Positions 1 through 6,903 of a stretch of 9,134 bases of DNA are shown here, one piece after another. Position 1 is the stretch's first letter; every line of letters starts with the position of its first letter. The translations under genes and the position numbers were made by a program. The notes beneath the pieces are model-generated. The model worked only from the letters and a program-made list of their open reading frames with translations. It was not told the origin of the DNA and ran no database searches. Location of the stretch: assembly GCA_035455185.1 (NCBI GenBank), contig DATIFQ010000168.1, forward strand, positions 1-9,134. The letters run 5' to 3'. The DNA is from JAEHDI01 sp035455185 (GTDB taxonomy: Bacteria > Acidobacteriota > Terriglobia > Bryobacterales > Bryobacteraceae).

Positions 1-106
1 GAAGCACAATTCCGAGCCAGATGGGGACCGACCAAAAATAAGTCATACAAGTCCGGCTGTGTGCAGCTTGACCGGATCTTATATTCTATCCGTGCATCCA
101 TCCTCT

Positions 107-137
107 ACGGGCCGGTACATCGCCAGTGCCGGCCCGT
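107..137 (-). terminator. Strong GC hairpin after the repeat-protein gene
   Basis: ACGGGCCGG (107-115) pairs perfectly with CCGGCCCGT (129-137), and the stem continues inward by TAC/GTG with one wobble pair, leaving a 7-base loop (119-125). It begins 26 bases after the TAA stop of the repeat-protein gene in the direction of transcription. No T-run follows, so it would be a non-canonical or Rho-assisted terminator, or a 3' stabilising stem. Bases 1-106 beyond it show no gene that I can support. Confidence 0.5.
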
Positions 138-162
138 GCTCGTCCGAGAGCGGTCGTGCGGC

Positions 163-666
163 TTACGCGACCGGCGGCGTTTCGGGGTCCGGTGGAGGCA
201 CCGGCATGGCGGCGAAGCGCATTGGCGGGGTCTCGGGGTCTGGTGGAGGCACCGGCATGGCAGCGAAGCGGACCGGCGGCGTTTCGGGGTCCGGTGGCGG
301 TACCGGCATGGCGGCGAAGCGCACCGGCGGGGTCTCGGGGTCAGGCGGAGGTACCGGCATGGCGGCGAGGCGGACCGGCGGCGTTTCGGGGTCCGGTGGA
401 GGTACTGGCATGGCGGCGAGGCGGACTGGCGGGGTCTCCGGGTCGGGCGGAGGCACCGGCATGACGGCGAAGCGCACCGGCGGGGTCTCGGGGTCGGGCG
501 GAGGCACCGGCATCGAGCTCAACTGCGCATCGTACGATTGCTGTGGCAGGTAGGCGGTACCGAAGGCCGGAACGGAGCCGCCGGCCGAAATGCTCGCGAA
601 GATCGCCAACGCGAACAGGACACAGATAGTCGAATACACTACGGAGTTTTGCAATAGTCTTGTCAT
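163..666 (-). CDS. Exported proline-rich repeat protein (seven 17-residue units)
   Basis: A protein of 167 aa of unknown function. Residues 9-30 are hydrophobic (VVYSTICVLFALAIFASIS) after a short basic start, so it has a signal peptide or N-terminal anchor; a possible cleavage lies near SISAGGS or VPAFG. From Met52 to the end it is seven tandem units of the consensus MPVPPPDPETPPVRFAA, varying only in a few positions (F/L, A/V, V/M); the last unit is shortened to 14 residues and followed by TAA. The chain should adopt an extended polyproline-II form and stay outside the cytoplasm. I see no lipobox, sortase signal or PEP-CTERM motif. This strand is chosen because it alone has a ribosome binding site (GAGGGA, 675-680), an ATG and a signal peptide; the two plus-strand readings through the same repeat lack these. 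Expression and function are uncertain. Confidence 0.65.
   Translation of the reverse strand: MTRLLQNSVVYSTICVLFALAIFASISAGGSVPAFGTAYLPQQSYDAQLSSMPVPPPDPETPPVRFAVMPVPPPDPETPPVRLAAMPVPPPDPETPPVRLAAMPVPPPDPETPPVRFAAMPVPPPDPETPPVRFAAMPVPPPDPETPPMRFAAMPVPPPDPETPPVA
170..513. repeat. 51-bp tandem repeat, 6.7 copies, with a 102-bp higher-order pattern
   Basis: Units start at 170, 221, 272, 323, 374, 425 and 476; the last is 38 bases. The period is a multiple of three, so copy changes keep all reading frames. On the plus strand units 1, 3 and 5 carry GGCGTTTCGGGGTCC while units 2, 4 and 6 (and 7) carry GGGGTCTCNGGGTC, so the array probably grew partly by duplication of a two-unit block. There are no spacers, so it is not a CRISPR array. 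Confidence 0.95.
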
Positions 667-858
667 TTGTAATGTCCCTCGGGGGTGGTGAGTTCTTCAC
701 GTCGCCGGTCAGTCCGGTAAATCCCTGGATCGATGTCGTGAATTACCCCGATTGTAGTCTAGGGATTAACTCCTACTAGAATCAGATAAATCCGTAAGGT
801 ATTCGTCCATGGGGGACTTTGGCCCCCTCGCACGAGGGCCTCTACCGGAAGAAATGCA
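667..858 (-). other. Intergenic region between the ATPase and the repeat-protein gene
   Basis: This 192-bp stretch is less GC-rich than the genes, especially at 740-810. Just after the ATPase stop lie two overlapping, mutually exclusive hairpins: GGGGG 811-815 with CCCCC 823-827, and CCCTC 825-829 with GAGGG 834-838. There is no T-run, so termination is only possible. A TACAAT hexamer on the minus strand (751-756) could be a -10 element for the repeat protein, about 85 bases upstream of its ATG, but I see no matching -35. GAGGGA at 675-680, eight bases before the ATG, is a good ribosome binding site. A separate promoter for the repeat-protein gene is plausible but not shown. Confidence 0.4.
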
Positions 859-1752
859 CTAGCTGTTTCGGGTGTAGGTCGTGGACCTGGACGGCGGGGT
901 GTCCGCAAGAGGAGTGGCGGGGTGGGCGAGTTCGCCATGCGGCCATTCCAGGCGCATATCGGCGCTCACTTCGTTCAGCATGTCCGCCGTCACCGCCTTT
1001 CGTTCCATCGCGAAAGCGGTCAGCAGGAGGTTGTCGCAGAGAGTGTTGATAACCCGGGGAATACCCTGGGAGCGCACGTGGATCTCCGCGAGCAGTTCCG
1101 GCGGGAAGATCGACTGGTGCTCCATCCCGGCCTTGGCCATGCGCGAACGGATGTACTCGACCGTCTCCTCCCGTGCGAACGGCTTCAAATTGAAACGGAG
1201 AACAATGCGTTGTTTGAGCTGCCGCAGCCGTGGCGCGTCCAGTTTCCGATCCAGTTCCGGCTGGCCCGCAAGCACGATCTGAAGCAGTTTCCCACCCCGG
1301 TTCTCGAGGTTCCCGAGCATGCGAATCTCCTCGAGGACGTCCCAGTCCAGGTCGTGCGCCTCGTCCACGATCAGAGCGACGGTTCGACCGGCTGACGCTT
1401 CCTGGAGCAGCAACTGGTTCAGGGCGAACAATATCTCGGTTTTTGAGTTCTTCTGGCAGCGCAGACCGAGATCGTAGGCGATCGTCTCGAAAAACTGGTC
1501 CACGGTCAAGCGCGAGTTGAACAGAAAGGCGAACTGCATGCCCTCTTCGTCCAGATAGTCCCGAAGGCACTCCAGCATGGTCGTCTTGCCGGTGCCTACC
1601 TCGCCGGTCAGGGCGATGAAGCCCTTTCGGCTCTGCACGCCGTAGATCAGGTTGGCGAGCGCCTCCTCGTGCTGCGGGCTGCGGTACAGGAAGGCGGGAT
1701 CCGGACTCAGGTTGAAGGGGCTCTCCACGAATCCAAAGAAAGCGTTGTACAT
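859..1752 (-). CDS. ExeA/GspA-like AAA ATPase, stand-alone
   Basis: A protein of 297 aa. The N-terminus (MYNAFFGFVESPFNLSPDP) is the hallmark of the ExeA/GspA and PEP-CTERM/exopolysaccharide-associated ATPase group. Walker A is GEVGTGKT (50-57), Walker B is VALIVDEA (125-132), a sensor-like segment is QIVLAGQPEL (158-167), and a helical lid with SQGIPRVINTLCDN follows. After about residue 265 a short Pro/Ser/Thr-rich tail replaces the membrane segment and peptidoglycan-binding domain of full ExeA proteins, so it is probably cytosolic. ExeA supports secretin assembly; short relatives occur in exopolysaccharide loci; the fold also resembles the TniB/TnsC transposition ATPases. None of those partners is visible here. 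It follows csm5 by 61 bp, codirectional, and may be read from the cas transcript. The start is ATG at 1750-1752 with no clear Shine-Dalgarno sequence. The family is secure; the exact role is unknown. Confidence 0.88.
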   Translation of the reverse strand: MYNAFFGFVESPFNLSPDPAFLYRSPQHEEALANLIYGVQSRKGFIALTGEVGTGKTTMLECLRDYLDEEGMQFAFLFNSRLTVDQFFETIAYDLGLRCQKNSKTEILFALNQLLLQEASAGRTVALIVDEAHDLDWDVLEEIRMLGNLENRGGKLLQIVLAGQPELDRKLDAPRLRQLKQRIVLRFNLKPFAREETVEYIRSRMAKAGMEHQSIFPPELLAEIHVRSQGIPRVINTLCDNLLLTAFAMERKAVTADMLNEVSADMRLEWPHGELAHPATPLADTPPSRSTTYTRNS

Positions 1753-1813
1753 AGGACCAGGCCCGCGAAACGGGCGAAGGCAAGCGCTAACTCTTGCATC
1801 TTAACATGCTGTG

Positions 1814-2968
1814 TCAGGCTTGCACTTCCAGGAGCGCCCAACCGGGAAGCACGGCGGGACGGTTTTCGAGGAAAATCACGCGGCGGGTCTTCGGGAAGGG
1901 AAGGAATGGCGCGATACTCTTCCCATAAATCGGAGTCTGGGTGATCACCTTCCGATAGTCGGCATCGTCCGTCTTCAGCCAGGCGACCTTCGACAGCAGA
2001 CCGCTGCCCCAGCCGAGGGAGAGCAGGCAGGCGTCTCCCCTGTCGCGCACGGCCGCAAGTTGCGATTCCAGTTGGTTCACGGACTGGCCGACAAGGGAAA
2101 GCCCTGTCCACTCGGTATATTGCCGGTGCGCTCTGAGCAACTCGGCGGCGTACGAGTTGGCCGCGGCGAAAATGGCTGCACGGGTGGGAGCCTCCCGCCA
2201 GTTCAGCGCCCGCCGGATCTCGTGTTGGGAGAGGAAACCGATCTCCCGCCAGTGTCCCTCAAATACAGTTCCGGGTGCGGCCATCTCCGCGAACATCGGC
2301 GTTGCGTCGTTTGGGCGCCGGCCGTCCACGGAGCCGCGGGGACTCGTCTTCCAGGCGAGTTCACGGTGGTCCTTTCCGCGGGAGACGAGCGTAGCCACAC
2401 GAAGCAGGTAGATCCTCATCGCGGAATACGGCACGGGAGCGGAATCGGAAGCGCCGACCGTCCTGGTCCGCGACGCGCCTCCGGTCCCGATTTCGCGATC
2501 CTCCAGAATCTCGGCCGGCCGCCGAGGCGGGCGGTCGCCAGTGAACTGGGCGGCCACGGATGCCATTGCGCCTTCCTTGAGACTGCTGAACATCATGCCG
2601 GTGCGCAAAGCTCCCTTCATCGCGGATCCCGGGAGGTAAGGTCCGGAGGGACCCGAGAAGAAGGTCGGAATCTGAAGGCTCTCGCGCCCGGCGCGCTCCC
2701 AATGGGCCGTCGAGGAAGGATGCTCGAAGAGAATGCGGCGGTCGGCGAAGTTCTGGGCAAAGCCACCCCAGGAGGCGAAGTCCAGCTTTTCGGAGCGTTT
2801 CAGTTGCGAGAGGTAGTTGTCCAGCCGGGGACCCTTCGCAAGCAGGCGAAAAATGCGCCACTGATCGAGGACGTTCACCTGGTCCTTCCAGACCATGTAG
2901 TCGATCGGCGACAGGCGGCGGCCGTCGCCGACGAGCACCGGAGTGAGGCAAGTCAGGCGGTATGTCAT
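1814..2968 (-). CDS. csm5: Csm5, RAMP subunit at the crRNA 3' end
   Basis: A protein of 384 aa, typical length. Csm5 caps the 3' side of the Csm complex and in S. epidermidis helps recruit nucleases that trim crRNA. Motifs in order: TPVLVGDG (9-16) followed by PIDYMVW; YLPGSAMKGALR (111-122), the RAMP segment for crRNA binding; SLGWGSGLLSKVAW (317-330), the Gly-rich loop; and the closing block FPKTRRVIFLENR (358-370) with PGWALLEV. The middle part (about 140-220) is variable. It is translationally coupled to csm4 by a 4-base overlap. The TGA stop is followed by 61 bp, then the ATPase gene on the same strand with no T-rich terminator between, so read-through is likely. Confidence 0.92.
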   Translation of the reverse strand: MTYRLTCLTPVLVGDGRRLSPIDYMVWKDQVNVLDQWRIFRLLAKGPRLDNYLSQLKRSEKLDFASWGGFAQNFADRRILFEHPSSTAHWERAGRESLQIPTFFSGPSGPYLPGSAMKGALRTGMMFSSLKEGAMASVAAQFTGDRPPRRPAEILEDREIGTGGASRTRTVGASDSAPVPYSAMRIYLLRVATLVSRGKDHRELAWKTSPRGSVDGRRPNDATPMFAEMAAPGTVFEGHWREIGFLSQHEIRRALNWREAPTRAAIFAAANSYAAELLRAHRQYTEWTGLSLVGQSVNQLESQLAAVRDRGDACLLSLGWGSGLLSKVAWLKTDDADYRKVITQTPIYGKSIAPFLPFPKTRRVIFLENRPAVLPGWALLEVQA

Positions 2969-4002
2969 GGCGTCACCCGCAGCGGGATTGCGATCGCCAG
3001 GGCGTAACCGGCCCGGTACACGGGATGCGGGAAGCCGTCCGGCGCCACATCATGAGCTGTGCCCAGGATGGGGGCCTCGGCACACAATACCGAGCCCTCG
3101 ACGATCATCCGGGTCAGTTTCTTGGGGGTGCCCCAACGCACGGCACTCTCCACCCGGCCGCCCCGGATCACGAGCGAGTAGTTGCCGCGGTTCCAGTCGA
3201 TTGCATCTTCCGGGGCCGGGCTGAACAGCGACAGCAACCACCACGCTGTCTCGGGGAGCGGCGCGGGTTCTCCCTCCAACGATGACACGGCTGGTTCCCG
3301 CGACGGCAGAATCAGGTCCGGCAGGACGCCGTCGGTGAATTCCGGCATGGCCGAGTGTCCCCACCCGAGGCTTCTCTCGCCGCCGAACCCGGAGTCGGCG
3401 AGCAGGCGGAACGCCGCCTGGAGGCGGTTCTTCCAGCGCTCCCTTGACGCCTCATCCGCGAACGCGGCCACGGCCCACAAGCCGGCTTCGTCGTTGAACT
3501 CCAGACACGCCGTCGCGTGCGGTTCGACGCCGGCGGCCAGCCGGTCGAGCGCGGCCGCGGACCGCATGGACACACGGAAGGGCCCGCGGGGGCGGTCGGA
3601 GGGCACAAGACACTCGCTGGGTCCGTCGACCATCCAGCGCCGTTCATCCGGACTCTCGCCGGCGAGAATGGACTCGACCAGTTTCAGCGGCACGAACTTC
3701 GCGCCCTTCCACCGCACTCTAGCGGAAGCCGCGGGAGGCCAGGCATTTCGCGGGGGCACGACGAGGAGGCTGCCGTTGACGCTCGGGAACAAGGAACTCA
3801 GGCGCACCTCGGGCCGGCCGGGATTTCCAAACGTAGCCGCCAGCCACTCGTCGAGAAGGCCGAGGCGGACGAATGCAGCGGACAAGGCGGAGTAAAGTGC
3901 GTCGCTATGAAATACCGAGTCGACGCGGTCGCGGGCGCCGGAGTCCGGCCCGATACGCCACGGCCCGAGAGGCCGCAGGCGAACAAGTAGCGCGGGGCCC
4001 AT
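2965..4002 (-). CDS. csm4: Csm4, Cas5-group RAMP that caps the crRNA 5' tag and contacts Cas10
   Basis: A protein of 345 aa, usual size for the family. Csm4 holds the 5' repeat-derived tag of the crRNA and docks Cas10. Diagnostic segments are FHSDALYSAL (31-40), the Gly-rich loop FGGERSLGWG (206-215), GTPKKLTRMIVEGSVL about 50 residues before the end, and a C-terminal strand motif with HPVYRAGYALAIAIP. No catalytic residues are expected. It starts 3 bp after the csm3 stop, and its TGA overlaps the csm5 ATG as ATGA (2965-2968), which indicates translational coupling of csm4 and csm5. Confidence 0.93.
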   Translation of the reverse strand: MGPALLVRLRPLGPWRIGPDSGARDRVDSVFHSDALYSALSAAFVRLGLLDEWLAATFGNPGRPEVRLSSLFPSVNGSLLVVPPRNAWPPAASARVRWKGAKFVPLKLVESILAGESPDERRWMVDGPSECLVPSDRPRGPFRVSMRSAAALDRLAAGVEPHATACLEFNDEAGLWAVAAFADEASRERWKNRLQAAFRLLADSGFGGERSLGWGHSAMPEFTDGVLPDLILPSREPAVSSLEGEPAPLPETAWWLLSLFSPAPEDAIDWNRGNYSLVIRGGRVESAVRWGTPKKLTRMIVEGSVLCAEAPILGTAHDVAPDGFPHPVYRAGYALAIAIPLRVTP

Positions 4003-4005
4003 GGT

Positions 4006-4842
4006 TTACTCGGCCAGTTTCCCTGAGAAATCGTCCTCACGAACGAGAGCTTGCAGGGCTGCCAGGTCCGCGCCCGCCAGCAGTTCCTGTTCCGGCTGTC
4101 CTTCGGCATAAAAGCGCCGCCCGCGCCATGAAAGCCGTAAATTCCCGAAGCGGACGCGGCCGCTTCCGCGGGAACCGCCGCCGCCAAGGCTATCGTCCTC
4201 GAGGAGACGTAAGCCCTCGACGAGGCGCGATGGCAGGGCCTTGTCTTCCTCGCAGAGGATGTCAAGCACGAAGCGGATTCGGAAGCGCGCTCCGGCCGGC
4301 ACACGTTCGAGGGTGCGCGGGTTGGCTTGCGACGTGATGCGGTCAATCGCGTTCTCGCTCTTCACCTCGGTCAGTTCGTCATCCAGGTTCTCGCGCATTT
4401 GCGGCGAGATGCTGTCCGGTTCGAGCGGAGCGTCGCACGCGGTAAGGCGCGCAGGGCTGGCCTGGCCGCTCTCGAGAGCCTCGCCTGTCACGCGTTCCAT
4501 CCGTCCCGGGCTCCGCCCGAACAGGAGACAGATCTCGTCGTCCGGACGGTCGCTCTGGTGGATCCGCACCTCCTGGCCTTTTCGCTTGGAGAGATAAACC
4601 AGCTCCGACGGTACGGCGAGGCCGGATGACTGTTCCAGAAGCGACCGCAGCCGCCCGCGGAGAGAACTGCCCGGCACGTAGGGCCGGCCGGCGGAGTCCT
4701 TGACCACCGGGTTGTCGGCGCCGCCGATTTCCAGGGAGCCTTTGCCCGCGCCGATGTGCAGGCCGGTCTCGCAATGCAGTTCGCCTTCCAGTATGAGTTT
4801 TCCTACCAATCTGAGTTCCGTGTCGGCAGTGTGTGCGCTCAT
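4006..4842 (-). CDS. csm3: Csm3, backbone subunit and target-RNA endonuclease (RAMP)
   Basis: A protein of 278 aa, the Cas7-group backbone that binds the crRNA and cuts target RNA every six bases. Family signatures are strong: ETGLHIGAG (25-33), then GGADNPVVKD (40-49). Asp43 lines up with the catalytic Asp32 of Staphylococcus epidermidis Csm3, so slicing should be active. YVPGSSLRGRLRSLLE (55-70) is the crRNA-binding segment. A thumb-like element with the order TEVKSENAIDRI and NPRTLERVPAG covers 158-185. The RAMP Gly-rich loop is LGGGGSRGSGRVRF (219-232). The C-terminal extension (about 240-278) is slightly longer than in small Csm3 proteins. GAGGG stands only about three bases before the ATG. 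The TAA stop is 3 bp before csm4. Confidence 0.97.
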   Translation of the reverse strand: MSAHTADTELRLVGKLILEGELHCETGLHIGAGKGSLEIGGADNPVVKDSAGRPYVPGSSLRGRLRSLLEQSSGLAVPSELVYLSKRKGQEVRIHQSDRPDDEICLLFGRSPGRMERVTGEALESGQASPARLTACDAPLEPDSISPQMRENLDDELTEVKSENAIDRITSQANPRTLERVPAGARFRIRFVLDILCEEDKALPSRLVEGLRLLEDDSLGGGGSRGSGRVRFGNLRLSWRGRRFYAEGQPEQELLAGADLAALQALVREDDFSGKLAE

Positions 4843-4851
4843 GCTCCCTCG

Positions 4852-5313
4852 CTATTCGTTGTATGCCACGATCGCTTCGAACAGGTCGCGAAATCGCTCG
4901 TAGCCCCGCGGGTCGTTCTTTCGGGTGACTTGCAGCAGGAGTTTCTCCAGCGTGTCGAGGCTGCGCAGCGAATGGCGCGCGATGGTGTACGCGAGCCTCG
5001 CGCGGAGCATCACGAACTGGTGCTGCCGCTCGTTCTCCGCGGCGCGGCAGGCGCGGCGCACCGCGTTATAGAGCCGACGCAACTGGCTCTTCGTGCCCGA
5101 GTCCATGTCGCGCATGCGGCTGACAACGCTGTGGGCCTGGTTGTCAAGGTACAGGCTGTCGGTGATCAGCCGCTCCAGGTCGATTTCCGGAGGGCCCTCG
5201 GGGCGGCCCCTGTCGGGACGGCCCCCTCCCTCCCTGCCGCCTTCTCGCGGCGGCCGCGCGTCTCGTGGCCCGCGGCCTTCCCGGTGTCTGTTTTCCTGTT
5301 GCACTTCGCTCAT
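4852..5313 (-). CDS. csm2: Csm2, small (Cas11-type) subunit with Arg/Gly-rich N-terminal tail
   Basis: A protein of 153 aa. Csm2 subunits stack along the inner face of the Csm complex beside the Csm3 backbone and help hold the crRNA-target duplex. The helical core runs from about 43 to 153 and has family-like segments: TKSQLRRLYNAV (74-85), LRARLAYTIAR (103-113) and the C-terminal FRDLFEAIVAY (141-151). Residues 9-42 are an added, probably disordered tail of Arg, Gly, Pro and Glu (for example REGGREGGGRPDRGR), which typical Csm2 proteins lack as far as I know. The start is fixed at ATG 5311-5313: no other ATG lies before the core, and GAGGT stands about eight bases upstream inside the cas10 end. 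Gaps of 3 bp from cas10 and 9 bp to csm3 show tight co-transcription. The identity rests on core motifs plus position. Confidence 0.9.
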   Translation of the reverse strand: MSEVQQENRHREGRGPRDARPPREGGREGGGRPDRGRPEGPPEIDLERLITDSLYLDNQAHSVVSRMRDMDSGTKSQLRRLYNAVRRACRAAENERQHQFVMLRARLAYTIARHSLRSLDTLEKLLLQVTRKNDPRGYERFRDLFEAIVAYNE

Positions 5314-5316
5314 GGA

Positions 5317-6792
5317 TTACACCTCTGTCAGCAGTCTCGCCCAGTCGAGCGCCACGCGGCCGCCGGGCCGCAACTTGACTTGGGCGAAACTCTTCGCCAG
5401 CATCTCGTTGGTCAACTGATTCCGCAACTTCTGGATTTCGCGCGCTTTCGGCTCGCCGACCGCTAGGTTCAGCCGCCGGTAGACACGCCAGGGCTTGCGG
5501 AAGCGGGCTTCCCCGCCGGTGGACTCGTCCGCGACTACTGACGCCTTACGGTATAGGGCTGCCAATTCGGCGAGAAACTGCTGCGGGGAATCCAGTTCCT
5601 CAGCCATGCGCGTGATCGTCTCACGCAGGTCCGATGCGGCCGCGAGCTGCCGCCACTCGAGCGTCCGGCCGAAGACGTGAACGCAGTCTTTGTCGGCGGA
5701 CTTGGCCAGTTCCAGTCTGTGGCCGGCATCTTCGTAGACGGAGGCCAGGCTGGCATCGATCTCCGGCGCCAGGGTGATCGCCATCGTGAGCGTTTTGCCT
5801 TCCGGGCCGGGGAAATCCTTCAGGTTCTCTTCGCTGAACCGGTGGAACAGGCGTTGGATCTCGCGGGCCAGCGGGATGAGAGCGTCCCATGAGCCGTATA
5901 GAGCGAAGTCGTCTCCACCGGTAAAAATAATGCTGACTTTCCGCCAGAACTCGGGCAGCGAACACAGCAACTCGATCTCGCCGGCGAAGAACTGCTTATA
6001 CATCACCGAGAGCTGCACGTGCTCTTCGATTGTGTTGATACGACGCAGCCGCACGCCAAAGTCGTCGACGTCCCCGCGCAGCACTCCCCACCCCGGCCGG
6101 CCTTTAGCCCGGCGCGCCAGTGTCGCAAGATCCGCCGGCTCGGAGCCGTCGTCCGACGGAGCCGCGTGACGGGCGAATGGGATTGCATCGGGGGTCTGGC
6201 CGGTTGTCAGACTCCACAAGTATTTGCCAGTCTTTGTAACGACGGTTCCGGGAGCCTCGGGAGACCAGCCGGCGAACTCCGCGGTCCGAAGTTCCGTGCC
6301 GAGCTCGTCTGTAAAGTAGTCTCCGCCTCCGCCCGCGGGGATTGCCGCGAACGGTGCGAAGGCGTCTGGTCCGAACGGCCGGCCCGATGCGCCGCGGCGG
6401 GCCTGCATCTCTTCGTTGAGGCGTTTTCGCACGATGCTCCAGTCGCCCAGGTTCTCCGTGACGGCCGCCACCAGCTTGAGATGACCGGCGCTTTTCTTGT
6501 CGATTTCATTCGCCGCCGCCGACAAGAAATCCTCGGCCCTCGAACGAGCCTCGGAAGGAAGGACCACGAGGAACTGGCCACCCCCGCTTGACCCAAGAAG
6601 GATCTTCGACAGTCCGAGCTCCGTAAGCAGCGCCCGGGGAAGCACTTCGCTGAGCAGCGTGATGTAACGGGCTCGACCGGCAAGAAGGCGCTCACTGTCG
6701 ACCGCTGCGCCCGAATCGAAAACAGGCGCAGGCGACAGCAAAAACTCCTCTGTACCGAGAATCTTACCCTGAAGAAAGATTTGGACCGACAT
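5317..6792 (-). CDS. cas10: Cas10/Csm1, short form: cyclase palm present, HD nuclease absent
   Basis: Large subunit of the type III-A effector. It binds the 5' end of the crRNP through Csm4 and, when target RNA pairs, should convert ATP to cyclic oligoadenylates. Length is 491 aa against roughly 750-850 for HD-bearing Cas10. Palm 1 begins almost at residue 1; SSGGGQFLVVLP at 68-79 matches the GG(H/K)F-LLLP segment. Palm 2 has RGDVDDFG (239-246) and the cyclase motif TGGDDFALYGSWD (291-303), with GGDD at 292-295 intact. A helical D4-like region runs from about 380 to the end. No His-Asp nuclease domain precedes palm 1, and an in-frame TAG at 6823-6825, 11 codons before the ATG, rules out a longer start. 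The linker at 134-185 has no cysteines, so the usual zinc ribbon is missing. It heads the five-gene operon; its stop is 3 bp before csm2. The Shine-Dalgarno sequence is weak. Confidence 0.95.
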   Translation of the reverse strand: MSVQIFLQGKILGTEEFLLSPAPVFDSGAAVDSERLLAGRARYITLLSEVLPRALLTELGLSKILLGSSGGGQFLVVLPSEARSRAEDFLSAAANEIDKKSAGHLKLVAAVTENLGDWSIVRKRLNEEMQARRGASGRPFGPDAFAPFAAIPAGGGGDYFTDELGTELRTAEFAGWSPEAPGTVVTKTGKYLWSLTTGQTPDAIPFARHAAPSDDGSEPADLATLARRAKGRPGWGVLRGDVDDFGVRLRRINTIEEHVQLSVMYKQFFAGEIELLCSLPEFWRKVSIIFTGGDDFALYGSWDALIPLAREIQRLFHRFSEENLKDFPGPEGKTLTMAITLAPEIDASLASVYEDAGHRLELAKSADKDCVHVFGRTLEWRQLAAASDLRETITRMAEELDSPQQFLAELAALYRKASVVADESTGGEARFRKPWRVYRRLNLAVGEPKAREIQKLRNQLTNEMLAKSFAQVKLRPGGRVALDWARLLTEV

Positions 6793-6850
6793 CCGGAAAG
6801 AGTCCCGCTGAAAGCCGTCAGTCTACCACAGCTTCACGACCGCCGATTGC

Positions 6851-6868
6851 CTCTCTGTCCACAGAGAG
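6851..6868 (-). other. Perfect hairpin between the VWFA gene and cas10
   Basis: CTCTCTG (6851-6857) and CAGAGAG (6862-6868) form a perfect 7-bp stem with a 4-base loop; the outer loop bases T and A could add an eighth pair. It starts about 35 bases after the VWFA stop and lies about 60 bases before the cas10 ATG. Neither side has a run of T, so it is not a classical intrinsic terminator. It could be a Rho-linked or processing stem, or, as a DNA palindrome, an operator for the cas operon. I see no convincing -35/-10 pair in this gap. Confidence 0.4.
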
Positions 6869-6903
6869 CGTCTCGACCGCCCACGCCGATGTCGCGGCCG
6901 GTC

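Noticed and set aside
170..513. CRISPR array
   Set aside because: The units are head-to-tail without unique spacers, stay in frame and are not exact; this is a coding tandem repeat. No other spaced repeats were seen in the window.
59..657. Plus-strand readings through the 51-bp repeat that give Gly/Ser-rich or Arg-rich repeat proteins
   Set aside because: A repeat whose period is a multiple of three keeps several frames open by default. These readings lack a ribosome binding site and signal peptide, and the minus-strand frame has both.
341..700. Alternative minus-strand frame overlapping the proline-repeat gene
   Set aside because: It has no signal peptide or recognisable domain and overlaps the better supported frame through the repeat.
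1761..1775. GCCCG-CGAAA-CGGGC hairpin in the csm5-ATPase gap as a terminator
   Set aside because: The stem has only five pairs, no T-run follows, and it lies just before the ATPase start; it may affect initiation but I cannot support termination.
1811..3007. Long plus-strand frame of about 400 codons opposite csm5
   Set aside because: It is a shadow of a GC-rich gene on the other strand; the product shows no family motifs, whereas the minus strand encodes a clear Csm5.
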